Positions 42,590-50,361 of a stretch of DNA of 64,000 nucleotides are shown here, piece by piece. Source of the DNA: a virus; the IMG/VR virus record IMGVR_UViG_3300010883_000003, positions 52,689-116,688 of that record; one strand, written 5' to 3'. Both the position numbers and the translations under genes were made by a program. The number at the start of each line of letters is the position of its first letter. Within the stretch, counting starts at the first letter, position 1. Below the pieces are notes generated by a model. That model saw only the letters and a program-made list of their open reading frames with translations. It had not been told where the DNA came from and ran no database searches.

Positions 42590-43597
42590 ATGTCTAGAAA
42601 CTTTAAGAAATTCCAACGAGAGATCGATTCGCTGTTATTCGAAGACTCGTACGTCACTCATGGTACAATAGATAATCTAAGGGCTGGTAACATAGATATA
42701 TCACTAGATGATGAAGATCCTGATATAGATTTGCCCATAGAACCGGGTCCTCAAGCTGCATCACAATTATCACATGATGTTCCTCCCGTAGAAGATCCTG
42801 AATACATACCAGCTAACAGCAAAGAGTTATCTAAGGCGCTAGCTGCGCTAGCCGTAGATATACCAGACAAAACAAGCATAGTTCAAAAAACATACGAAAA
42901 ATTTAAAAAGTTTGTGGACGATTCCCAAGAGGAGAGTATTGACGTGGACAACCAAGAATCAAAAGTAGAAGAAGCAAGAAAGCTTATTAAGAATCAACTG
43001 TTAATAAACATCATGAAAGAGCAGATGCAAGACCGTGATGCATACGGTAACCGTTATGACGACGAAGATCCGCTTGGAGATCTAGACGGTCCATCACCGG
43101 AAGAGCTTGAAGCAATGGAAACTCCATCGCCGAAAAAAGCAGAGCCTACAAAAGATGAGTCTACACTGGCTGATTTAGCGAAAGACATGGGGCTAAGCAC
43201 GTCAGGTGTTAAGAGACTAGAGGCTGAAGCTGTCAAAAAAATGAGGCTGTTTGCAGTACACTTTCCAGATGATGCTGACGGCGTAAAAGAATTAGCAATG
43301 AGATATTACGCTAAAGGACTCTACGAGCTGGAGCTAATAGACGCTGAAGAGGCCGCTGACCTAATGTCTGCTACACATGCATATGAGCTTCATTCGTTTA
43401 GGCAGTTCATGTGGGATAGCTTCCTAAACAACGTGTATAAAAAGATGTTGCGTGATGCCGACGCTCAAGGCATATCTGAAGATAATCTTGCTGACTTACA
43501 ACCCGGCCTTCTTGATAGGGCAACAAGTTACTTCAATGGATTACCTGATACGAAGAAAATGAAAGTATTAGTTTCTTCGCTCGGAGCCGCGGAATAG
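42590..43597 (+). CDS. Tagged protein with sigma-region-4-like helix-turn-helix
   Basis: ATG 42590 behind GAGG; the in-frame GTG upstream is not used. The product is 335 residues. The N-terminal tag-like helix is FKKFQREIDSLLFED. A long acidic region follows. Residues ~191-222 (STLADLAKDMGLSTSG, then VKRLEAEAVKKMRLF) match the sigma70 region 4.2 helix-turn-helix pattern, which binds the -35 element. The C-terminal ~100 residues form a separate helical domain. It may be a DNA-binding protein delivered with the virion. Whether it binds RNA polymerase is unknown. Confidence 0.5.
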   Translation: MSRNFKKFQREIDSLLFEDSYVTHGTIDNLRAGNIDISLDDEDPDIDLPIEPGPQAASQLSHDVPPVEDPEYIPANSKELSKALAALAVDIPDKTSIVQKTYEKFKKFVDDSQEESIDVDNQESKVEEARKLIKNQLLINIMKEQMQDRDAYGNRYDDEDPLGDLDGPSPEELEAMETPSPKKAEPTKDESTLADLAKDMGLSTSGVKRLEAEAVKKMRLFAVHFPDDADGVKELAMRYYAKGLYELELIDAEEAADLMSATHAYELHSFRQFMWDSFLNNVYKKMLRDADAQGISEDNLADLQPGLLDRATSYFNGLPDTKKMKVLVSSLGAAE

Positions 43598-43600
43598 AAA

Positions 43601-43999
43601 ATGAAAGTAAGCACTTTGATGAAAGACTACCTGGATAAGGGATTGCTCAAGGAACAAACTGTTTCTCGTGGTTTCCTACCTAAGTCTTTCGTCACCCAAA
43701 GCGACTTGCCTCTTCAACCGGTTGAAAATAAATGGGTATATGTTACTGATCCCGAAAGACTTTTAAGATCTTACAAATTCGATAATAGCCGGCAGAGGTC
43801 TTTGTTCATAGAAGAGTTGATGAACGCAGAAGAGCAACACGGTCATAACGCAAAGATAACGATCACAGCGAACGAAGTTCTAGTAGAGGTATGGACCCAT
43901 AGTATAAATACGGTAACGGAGCTTGATCAAGAGTACGCCTCAGTCTGTGACGAGTTGTATAACGATGTATCACTGATAGGTTTTGATTATGAATATTAA
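43601..43999 (+). CDS. Pterin-4a-carbinolamine dehydratase-like protein
   Basis: 132 residues. A short tag-like helix (MKDYLDKGLLKEQ) comes first. The PCD fold then shows SLFIEELMNAEEQHGHNAKI, then LVEVWTHSINTVTELDQEY, matching the AE-x-x-H-H-P and TH-x-x-G-L-T-x-x-D positions, although Pro and a second His are changed. PCD proteins recycle pterin cofactor or act as transcription co-factors. The altered active site and structural neighbours suggest a non-enzymatic or virion use. Confidence 0.6.
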   Translation: MKVSTLMKDYLDKGLLKEQTVSRGFLPKSFVTQSDLPLQPVENKWVYVTDPERLLRSYKFDNSRQRSLFIEELMNAEEQHGHNAKITITANEVLVEVWTHSINTVTELDQEYASVCDELYNDVSLIGFDYEY

Positions 44000-44459
44000 C
44001 GATGATGAAACAAGCGGTAACATAAAAGTTATAAATAAAGAGTATGACCGCGTACTCTCAAACCCAGAAAATGTCATAATGTCAGACGCATTACAAGACT
44101 TAATTGATTTGCCTATGCCACCTCACGATACCGTAGACACGGTCGACTCTTTGAGCGCCGAACAATTTATGGTAACTGTGTTGGACACATCTGGTATACC
44201 ATTCACTGTAAGAGGTGACCTTATAAAAATATCATCAAGTAATAGTAATTACGATATTGTTATAGAGACAGCAAACGTAAGAAAAGAGTTTCTGACATGT
44301 CTTGAAAAGTCTACTGTTACCAACTCTCTAACACTGCTTCTGTCTGGGATGTACGAGACAGAAGTGCAAACTACTAGTCTTACATGGTCTTTAAACAGGT
44401 CTATGCCGTATAGCTACCATCTTAGTATTAGTTTCAGGAGCGAAGATGCCATCTTTTGA
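43989..44459 (+). CDS. Unknown protein, probable virion component
   Basis: 156 residues, with ATG 43989 inside the end of the preceding gene. The N-terminus is acidic; the C-terminal ~100 residues are beta-rich (EQFMVTVLDTSGIPFTVRG, LTLLLSGMYETEVQT). No family was recognised. It lies in the run of late-type genes. Confidence 0.45.
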   Translation: MNINDDETSGNIKVINKEYDRVLSNPENVIMSDALQDLIDLPMPPHDTVDTVDSLSAEQFMVTVLDTSGIPFTVRGDLIKISSSNSNYDIVIETANVRKEFLTCLEKSTVTNSLTLLLSGMYETEVQTTSLTWSLNRSMPYSYHLSISFRSEDAIF

Positions 44460-44613
44460 TAAATTCATAAAAGACCTTGAAAAAAGGCAAAAAGAAAAAA
44501 TAGCCAGAAACCAGATTAAGCAACAGGATATTCCTTGCTCTACCAGACAAAGGGTTCATTTTTACGCCGAAAAATGGCAGAACTCTATAAAATATTCTGG
44601 AGAAAAGAAATGA
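44446..44613 (+). CDS. Short basic protein
   Basis: A 55-residue protein with GGAG five bases before ATG 44446. It overlaps both neighbours and ends in an ATGA with the next gene. It is rich in Lys/Arg/Gln and predicted helical, with one Cys. No known motif. Confidence 0.5.
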   Translation: MPSFDKFIKDLEKRQKEKIARNQIKQQDIPCSTRQRVHFYAEKWQNSIKYSGEKK

Positions 44614-45473
44614 AAAAAATAGACCTAGAGCTTATCTCGCAACGTATCGCTAGTCAAATACTCTCTGAAGAGTTTTCTACAGAAAAAGATAGACAGCAAA
44701 TGGTATCGAAACAAATCGCCAGTTCCGGTCTCGAAGCCCCGCAAAAAGATGAAGAAGATAAAGAGAAACTCACAGATGAAGGTGAGGATGAAGAGGAAGA
44801 AGATGTTGAGATAGAGCCAAAAGCCAAGCCAGATGATACTGAAGACAAAGATTCTGGTGATGATTTTGAAGTTGAAGCTGTAGAAAAAGTTCCTGAAAAT
44901 ATAAGTTTCGATGAAATTAAGAAGCAGATCAATAATTTAAGGGCTGGTAAGAGTCTAAAAGATGAAGCGATATCTTCACAGCTTGAAGACTACTACGATA
45001 AACTAGGGATGGCTGAAGAACGATCATTATACGTCTTCTTGAGTTCTTTAGGTGCTATTCTTACTGGCGGTACGCTAGGCGAAGAAGCCCCAAGACCAGA
45101 AGGTATGGGTGTTGACATAAGCATAAGAAAGAAGAAAGAAAAAACAAAAGATAATATGTCTGGTATCCGTGGTGTAGATAAAGATGGCGCTCAAGCTCCA
45201 ATAGTCGTTGGCGAATCAGCAGACACCATAAGCTACAAACTACGCTTACTAGAGAGCATAACTAGCGATGATAAGCACCGGTGCTTAAACGGCAAATTAA
45301 CAAACTTTGGATCCGAAAAATGTGTCTCCGACATTACATCGCGAATAGAAGATGCAGTATTTAATAGAGACAAATGCTCTCAAGGATCGGCTGATAGATC
45401 AAGCTTGAATGGCACCTTGAAATATCTTAGGCAAAAACTTCGCCGTGCGAATAAGATATCGGCCATTAAGTAA
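44610..45473 (+). CDS. L-x-E-tagged protein with acidic linker
   Basis: The product is 287 residues. It starts MKKIDLELISQRIASQILSE, an amphipathic helix ending in L-S-E. A strongly acidic region (residues ~50-105) and a folded C-terminal domain follow. The last ~60 residues are basic with two Cys (DDKHRCLNGKLTNFGSEKC). It probably belongs to the same internal-protein set as its tagged neighbours. Confidence 0.55.
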   Translation: MKKIDLELISQRIASQILSEEFSTEKDRQQMVSKQIASSGLEAPQKDEEDKEKLTDEGEDEEEEDVEIEPKAKPDDTEDKDSGDDFEVEAVEKVPENISFDEIKKQINNLRAGKSLKDEAISSQLEDYYDKLGMAEERSLYVFLSSLGAILTGGTLGEEAPRPEGMGVDISIRKKKEKTKDNMSGIRGVDKDGAQAPIVVGESADTISYKLRLLESITSDDKHRCLNGKLTNFGSEKCVSDITSRIEDAVFNRDKCSQGSADRSSLNGTLKYLRQKLRRANKISAIK

Positions 45474-45484
45474 GAGAGTGATGT

Positions 45485-46294
45485 ATGTTCAGTCAAAAAT
45501 GCCCTACGCTACAATCGTTACCCGCACATGAGCTTCTGGCTGTATCTGAATATTTATGTTACAACTCGCCTAACGCAGCTCCGATTTACGAATGTATAAA
45601 AGTCTTCATGAAGCTCACGCCAGATGGAGATTTTACGTATGCTAGGCACCCGGATGACCTCGGATTAGGAAAAATAACTGCACCCATTATAGTTGGTAGG
45701 TTTCGCAATAAAGATAGGTCTGAAGTAGTTCTAGAGGCCCTACAAGCTGTTGAGGAAGCTCTATTGGAGTCCTGGCCTTTCCAGCCAGGTTCAGCTAGCT
45801 GGTTACAACTCGAAATATTAGATCCTATGATTAGATTTAGCGGTCCGATTAATAAGTCTACAGTTGTTTTTCGTAGAGCTGTAAGACTCAATAGACTAAA
45901 CAAAAAGCTATCAATCTCTTCAACACCTCTTATAGAGAATATCTTTTCTAGGCTTGAACATGATCTCCCGAGTCATATCGGAAAGTTTAGCACTTCATTC
46001 TCACCGCTAATCAAGCTAAAGAACATTGCTGGTTCCGGCGTAATATCTGAAGGAAGAATGAATATAGAGGATGGCTTAAAAAATGACTACGAAGTTGCCG
46101 AAGATATTACTACAGAAATATTATCTGTGAACTTTAGCCACGATACATCAATAAACCCTGGGATGTATATATCTTTCGAAGGAAAAGAATATAAGATTGT
46201 TAGTAATAGATATGGACGCAGCACAGAGGGTAAAGAGGTAACAACAGGTAAAATTGCGTTGCCTCCTTTACCAATTGCTGGAGTGCTGAAGTGA
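45485..46294 (+). CDS. Unknown mid-size protein in the late block
   Basis: 269 residues without the N-terminal tag. Mixed alpha/beta composition, with a beta-rich C-terminus (YISFEGKEYKIVSNRYG, KIALPPLPIAGVL). A run of Pro/Trp at the middle (LESWPFQPGSASWLQLEI) is notable. The GTGA overlap to the next gene shows co-translation. Perhaps a connector or tail-completion protein; not proven. Confidence 0.5.
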   Translation: MFSQKCPTLQSLPAHELLAVSEYLCYNSPNAAPIYECIKVFMKLTPDGDFTYARHPDDLGLGKITAPIIVGRFRNKDRSEVVLEALQAVEEALLESWPFQPGSASWLQLEILDPMIRFSGPINKSTVVFRRAVRLNRLNKKLSISSTPLIENIFSRLEHDLPSHIGKFSTSFSPLIKLKNIAGSGVISEGRMNIEDGLKNDYEVAEDITTEILSVNFSHDTSINPGMYISFEGKEYKIVSNRYGRSTEGKEVTTGKIALPPLPIAGVLK

Positions 46295-46521
46295 ACGTAG
46301 ATGAGATAATTAATGCTGCTATAGATTTAGGGACTAAATGTGACATTGAGTCATGGATAGACTTAAAGAAGATCGTTTTAATCAGCATACCGTCAAAAGA
46401 TCGGTCTTTATTTTCTACAAGGGATCCAAAAACAAAAGAACAAAGTCTGAATCAGCTAGAGCATGCCATCATTAGCAGCTATGAAGAAAGAACAGGGATT
46501 AAACTTAGGATATCAGAATGA
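46291..46521 (+). CDS. Small helical protein
   Basis: 76 residues from GTG 46291, coupled to both neighbours by 4-bp overlaps. Charged, helical, no motif recognised. Confidence 0.5.
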   Translation: MNVDEIINAAIDLGTKCDIESWIDLKKIVLISIPSKDRSLFSTRDPKTKEQSLNQLEHAIISSYEERTGIKLRISE

Positions 46522-47744
46522 ATAGAGATAACGAAAATTTTATTAGAGAAGAAGTCAAGAAAATTCTTAGTGAAGAAAAAAAGATCCTAAACGAGCTGTC
46601 ATGGGGTGATGATGATTCTTCTTATGGCGGTGGTCCAGAGCTTCAGGTATTTAACACGATATTTCAACCGTTTGTAGATGTTTTTAACGTCGCAACTGTT
46701 GCGTTACAAGATATAGCTTCTATAACAATGGATGTCACCAAATATGCTTTTACATTCGACGATGAAAAGCGTAAAAATATAAAAGAGCGGTATAGACAAC
46801 GTAGAAAAAAATACAAAGAGAAGATGGGTAAAGCTTTTAAATCCACAGAAGATATTTTTAATAACGAAGATGTCCAGATGCTTGCACTACTCGCAAACCC
46901 TGGAGCTGTTTTTACAAAAAAAGCGGCGGAGATGGTATGGTCCGGTTCTGAGCCAATAAGAGACCAGGTAGAAGAACAGTTTGGTGGAATGTTAGGCATC
47001 GGCGACCGCGACATCGCGTCAACGACTGATAGAGATAAATCTCCAGCACTATTTGCCGATCTAAAAAGAGCTTTCTTTGGTGAGGGCCTTGATGAGATTG
47101 ATGATATAGAGTTTATATTACTAGAGCAAGAAAAAGAAGCTGATGCCGGACCTGCACCATCCACTGCGGAAATACAAGAAGAAATTAATGACTTCCTGGT
47201 AAGGAGTGGCAAGCAGGAAGAGTTTAGTGCCATGTGGAATGAAATCATCAGTGATAAAAAAGCTGAGATTGAAAATATTCTAAAAGAAAAAGGCGAGCAA
47301 ACTACACTTCTTGGCGAGCTATCCGTATCTGAATCTGTCCAGAGTGCTGAGAAAATAATAGCTTCACTCAAAGCTGTAGACGTTGACTTGTCTGAAGTAT
47401 TCGGAAAAGTAATAAAAGAAATTGAGTCACAAGTTGCCATGATAAAAGACGGCGGCCCAGAAGCTGAAAAAATTATGAAAAGTCTTAAGAAACACCCAGA
47501 TGCTGCATCAATCGCAGAAGACGCTCCAGTAGAACAGTATTATCCTCTCATCGAAAGAGGTCTTTTAGCAACTGCATTCGGAGAAGCAGTCAATGACGCA
47601 AAGACAGCGGGCGTTGGCGAGCTATTGGGACTAGTTGCAGAAGTAAGTAAAGATGATCTTGCTCAAATTGCCGCGCAAGGTCCAGAGGGGAAAGAGTACT
47701 CTGATCTAATATTCTCTTTTCGTGATGAGCTACTAAGCATTTAA
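46518..47744 (+). CDS. L-x-E-tagged helical protein
   Basis: The product is 408 residues. It starts with NFIREEVKKILSEE and a second LxE-like ILNE within 25 residues. Residues ~40-130 hold an apolar helix and a very basic stretch (KERYRQRRKKYKEKMGKA). The remaining ~270 residues are helical and mostly acidic. There is no recognised domain. The tag, size and placement suggest an internal head or ejection protein. Confidence 0.5.
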   Translation: MNRDNENFIREEVKKILSEEKKILNELSWGDDDSSYGGGPELQVFNTIFQPFVDVFNVATVALQDIASITMDVTKYAFTFDDEKRKNIKERYRQRRKKYKEKMGKAFKSTEDIFNNEDVQMLALLANPGAVFTKKAAEMVWSGSEPIRDQVEEQFGGMLGIGDRDIASTTDRDKSPALFADLKRAFFGEGLDEIDDIEFILLEQEKEADAGPAPSTAEIQEEINDFLVRSGKQEEFSAMWNEIISDKKAEIENILKEKGEQTTLLGELSVSESVQSAEKIIASLKAVDVDLSEVFGKVIKEIESQVAMIKDGGPEAEKIMKSLKKHPDAASIAEDAPVEQYYPLIERGLLATAFGEAVNDAKTAGVGELLGLVAEVSKDDLAQIAAQGPEGKEYSDLIFSFRDELLSI

Positions 47745-47749
47745 ATGGC

Positions 47750-47788
47750 TTTTATTTCTGTCAGTATGTCCATATAATCATGACATAC
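47750..47788 (+). promoter_or_regulatory. Promoter with palindromic operator-like repeat
   Basis: TTTTAT (47750-47755), 17-bp spacer, TATAAT (47773-47778). The -10 sits in the centre of the inverted repeat GTATGTC-(11)-GACATAC (47764-47788), whose right arm covers the predicted start site. This arrangement fits repressor control. Confidence 0.55.
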
Positions 47789-47802
47789 ATAGGAGCTCTT
47801 AA

Positions 47803-48159
47803 ATGAACATAAACAACAAGCAGTGGATACCAGAGATATATTACGAAGAAGACTCTGATGGCCAAACTTCTCACATCCCCTTTATATCTGTACCAATCGG
47901 TGAAAAAATGCCAAATATCCTCTTTATGTTCGGCTCTATAGAGACGGGCGAAGAAGAAATAGGCCCTGCTGGTGAACCTTTACCAATCGTTGATCTAGAT
48001 CTACACCAGTATGCGAATATGAACACTCTCAGAGATAACCTCACTATAGAGATGTATGACTGTGTTCGTACATGTCTAGGCCTAGAGTCGCTAGCGGAAG
48101 CTACCATAAAAGGTAAGAAGCTGACAGACAACATAAGAACGAACATAGAGGGTAGCTAA
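47803..48159 (+). CDS. Conserved-type phage protein of unknown function
   Basis: 118 residues with an AGGAG ribosome site. It contains HIPFISVPIGEKMPNILFMF and PIVDLDLHQYANMNTLRD, a composition typical of a family of small phage proteins with no known role. It is the first gene after an operator-bearing promoter. Confidence 0.6.
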   Translation: MNINNKQWIPEIYYEEDSDGQTSHIPFISVPIGEKMPNILFMFGSIETGEEEIGPAGEPLPIVDLDLHQYANMNTLRDNLTIEMYDCVRTCLGLESLAEATIKGKKLTDNIRTNIEGS

Positions 48160-48188
48160 CTTAACCCTACATTCGTGTAAATCTAAGA

Positions 48189-48223
48189 CTATTGTGGTAT
48201 AATAAACCTGTTAGTAACAATAG
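48189..48223 (+). promoter_or_regulatory. Extended -10 promoter framed by an inverted repeat
   Basis: TGGTATAAT (-10 at 48198-48203) has an extended TG but no clear -35. CTATTGT (48189-48195) and ACAATAG (48217-48223) form an inverted repeat around it. Confidence 0.5.
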
Positions 48224-48232
48224 GGAGAGATT

Positions 48233-48901
48233 ATGCACGAGTATCTAGACAGGTCATCTTCGGTAAAAGCTATTAAAAGTATTAAATCATTATTTGGTGA
48301 TCTAGATAGTGTTTATGCAAAATATGGTATTGATATAGGTCGAGATGTAGGCAGGAAAAATATCTTGATCTCTGCTGCGCAGGAGCACTTTTTTGCTGAA
48401 GCCATCGCGAGTGTGGTCGGCGAATGTTCTAATGACGGTCGTACTGGGATGGCAGATATTGTCATCGGCAGTCTTGATGACCGTGAGGTTGAATGTAAGG
48501 TAGTATGTCAAGGTAAAAAAGGCTCATGGTCGCTACAAACTGATAGAGCCACGCTTCAAAGAAAAGGAAGCTGCGATTTTCTTTATCTACTATTTGACAG
48601 AACCCACGATAATGTTGCGCTTCTGTTATTTGATGAATTAACGCCAGCAGACTTCGCAGATCCATCCCCCGGCTCAAGGGGAAAGTCACGCCTTAAGAAA
48701 TCCACCGCATTTAAGAAGTGCACAGCTCTAATCGGCAACTTTACAAACTTACGTGAAGGATGGATTGAGAAGTATTCACATGATGTTGTCAAAGCAAAGA
48801 CAGCATTAGAAAAACAAAAAGCTGAACAAAAGATGAATATGTGGTACAATAAACCTGATTCATACAACATTAAACTGGAGAGTATAAATGGACTTATCTG
48901 A
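48233..48901 (+). CDS. PD-(D/E)XK-like endonuclease
   Basis: The product is 222 residues. A helical start is followed by the core GMADIVIGSLDDREVECKVV (residues ~78-96), where D and E-x-K sit on adjacent strands as in restriction-type nucleases. A further strand (CDFLYLLFDRTHDNVALLLF) and a basic C-terminal helix region follow. The fold call rests on this motif. It could degrade host DNA, or process or repair phage DNA. Its last codons carry a promoter box for the next gene. Confidence 0.6.
   Translation: MHEYLDRSSSVKAIKSIKSLFGDLDSVYAKYGIDIGRDVGRKNILISAAQEHFFAEAIASVVGECSNDGRTGMADIVIGSLDDREVECKVVCQGKKGSWSLQTDRATLQRKGSCDFLYLLFDRTHDNVALLLFDELTPADFADPSPGSRGKSRLKKSTAFKKCTALIGNFTNLREGWIEKYSHDVVKAKTALEKQKAEQKMNMWYNKPDSYNIKLESINGLI
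48822..48850 (+). promoter_or_regulatory. Promoter inside the nuclease gene
   Basis: CTGAAC (48822-48827), 17-bp spacer, TACAAT (48845-48850). The stretch GTGGTACAATAAACCTG matches the promoter at 48194 in 16 of 17 bases. Confidence 0.5.
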
Positions 48902-49349
48902 TTTTCCTGTAGGGAGTATAGTATATTTTCTTCATAACAAAACTGAGCGTGTGCTTCCTGCACAGGTGACCGAGAAAATTGTTCGCACTTCGGTGGATGG
49001 GTCTCGTGCGACCTATATCATAGCTGTAAAGTCAAAAGACTCGCTAAAGAATATAGAAATTGATCCAAGAGATGTATCAGTGTTTCAAACTCCGGACGAA
49101 ATGAAGTCTTTTATGGTCTCAAGAGCCACGTCTGCAATATCCAATCTCGTGCAAGCTGCAGTAAAAAGTTCTGAAATATTTCAAAACGTAACAGAACCTT
49201 TAGAAAGTCCAGAAACCACATCTAACGAGTTTAACGAAATCATGGCCGGCCTTGAAGACGCAAATAAGATGGCAAAGCTTTCAGCTGATAGTGGTGGATA
49301 CACAGAGGTAGATCTTGGTGATGGTACAAAAGCAAGACTTAAGGCGTGA
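48888..49349 (+). CDS. Conserved-type phage protein with SH3-like N-terminus
   Basis: 153 residues. The first ~60 form a small beta barrel pattern (VGSIVYFLHNKTERVLPAQV, RATYIIAVKSKD). The rest is helical and acidic, with a beta-hairpin end (YTEVDLGDGTKARLK). The gene overlaps the nuclease by 14 bp and has a GGAGAG ribosome site. Function unknown. Confidence 0.6.
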   Translation: MDLSDFPVGSIVYFLHNKTERVLPAQVTEKIVRTSVDGSRATYIIAVKSKDSLKNIEIDPRDVSVFQTPDEMKSFMVSRATSAISNLVQAAVKSSEIFQNVTEPLESPETTSNEFNEIMAGLEDANKMAKLSADSGGYTEVDLGDGTKARLKA

Positions 49350-49355
49350 GGAACA

Positions 49356-50198
49356 ATGAAACACTTAATTTTAGACGCAAATAATTTACTCTTTAGAGCT
49401 CGACATGCTTGTTACCGCCGAGACTATGATCATGTAATTGTCCATACATTTTTTAGAACGATCAAGCCAATTATAGAGAAGTTCCAGCCAGACTGTGTGT
49501 ATTTTGTTCTAGATGGGTACCCCAAGAAAAGAATGACTATGCAACCCGATTATAAGGGTACTAGAGAGTATCATGATAAAGACGGCTTTAGAGCGCAGAG
49601 GAGAAAGTCGATTGATATGATCAAGGAAAGTGTTCCTTTTCTGGTTATGAGACATCATGAAATGGAAGCTGATGATGTAATCGCTGACCTTGCAATCCAC
49701 ACGTTACCAAAGGGTGACGAAAAGATTATAGTCTCGAGCGATACAGATTTTATACAGTTATGTCAAATTGAGAATAACGACGTTAAGCTGTATAATCCTA
49801 TAAAGAAAGATTATCGTTTACCTCCTGAGTACCCATACGCTTTATGGAAGGCGCTAAGAGGAGATTCAGCAGATAACATCGGTGGAATTAAAGGTATAGG
49901 TGATAAACGAGCCACAATGCTACTGACTCAACCGAATGCACTAAGCGAGTTTTTTAAGGGAAAACCTGAGGTAAAAGACAAATATCTTCATAACGTAGAA
50001 ATGATTGAGTTACGAAAAATGTCTAACGAAGAGTTTGATCAGGTTGAAATGTCTTGGAGCACGAAAACACTAGATACTTTACGTGATACCTTTACGCAAA
50101 TGAAGCTTAAAAGTATGATTACAGACAAGGCATGGACAAACTATTCAAAGCCATTTGGAGGATTAAAAGATGGAAGAAACTACTTTACCAAACGATAA
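49356..50198 (+). CDS. 5'-3' exonuclease / flap endonuclease, second copy
   Basis: The 280-residue FEN-family protein starts LILDANNLLFRARH and continues with CVYFVLDGYPKKR, EMEADDVIADLA, VSSDTDFIQLC and an H3TH motif with ALRGDSADNIGGIKGIGDKR. All acidic metal ligands appear present. It is only distantly similar to the copy at 14633. One may process primers at the fork and the other act in recombination or host DNA breakdown. Confidence 0.85.
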   Translation: MKHLILDANNLLFRARHACYRRDYDHVIVHTFFRTIKPIIEKFQPDCVYFVLDGYPKKRMTMQPDYKGTREYHDKDGFRAQRRKSIDMIKESVPFLVMRHHEMEADDVIADLAIHTLPKGDEKIIVSSDTDFIQLCQIENNDVKLYNPIKKDYRLPPEYPYALWKALRGDSADNIGGIKGIGDKRATMLLTQPNALSEFFKGKPEVKDKYLHNVEMIELRKMSNEEFDQVEMSWSTKTLDTLRDTFTQMKLKSMITDKAWTNYSKPFGGLKDGRNYFTKR

Positions 50199-50361
50199 AA
50201 TTCAACACCTTCGCGCAACAGGTATATTAAGCGAAAGTGAGATCGCCGCTAAAAGCGGTGACTTGATTATTGCGATCGACGTTGTGACTCATATTAGAAG
50301 AGTTATCACTGTTGAGAACTTAGCAGAGGGCTCTTCTGTGAAGAGGTTGTTGAAAGGATGA
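50170..50361 (+). CDS. Small protein preceding groEL
   Basis: 63 residues, starting inside the FEN gene (29-bp overlap) and coupled by ATGA to groEL. It occupies the place where groES is usually found, but at 63 residues (LSESEIAAKSGDLIIAIDVV) it is too short and lacks the GroES mobile loop pattern. Function unknown. Confidence 0.55.
   Translation: MEETTLPNDKIQHLRATGILSESEIAAKSGDLIIAIDVVTHIRRVITVENLAEGSSVKRLLKG

Noticed and set aside
46664-47440. 258-codon minus-strand open frame
   Set aside because: It is a shadow of the tagged protein gene on the plus strand; composition is Ser-rich and there is no ribosome site or promoter.
50170-50361. GroES co-chaperonin upstream of groEL
   Set aside because: At 63 residues it is too short, and no mobile-loop or GroES beta-barrel pattern is visible.
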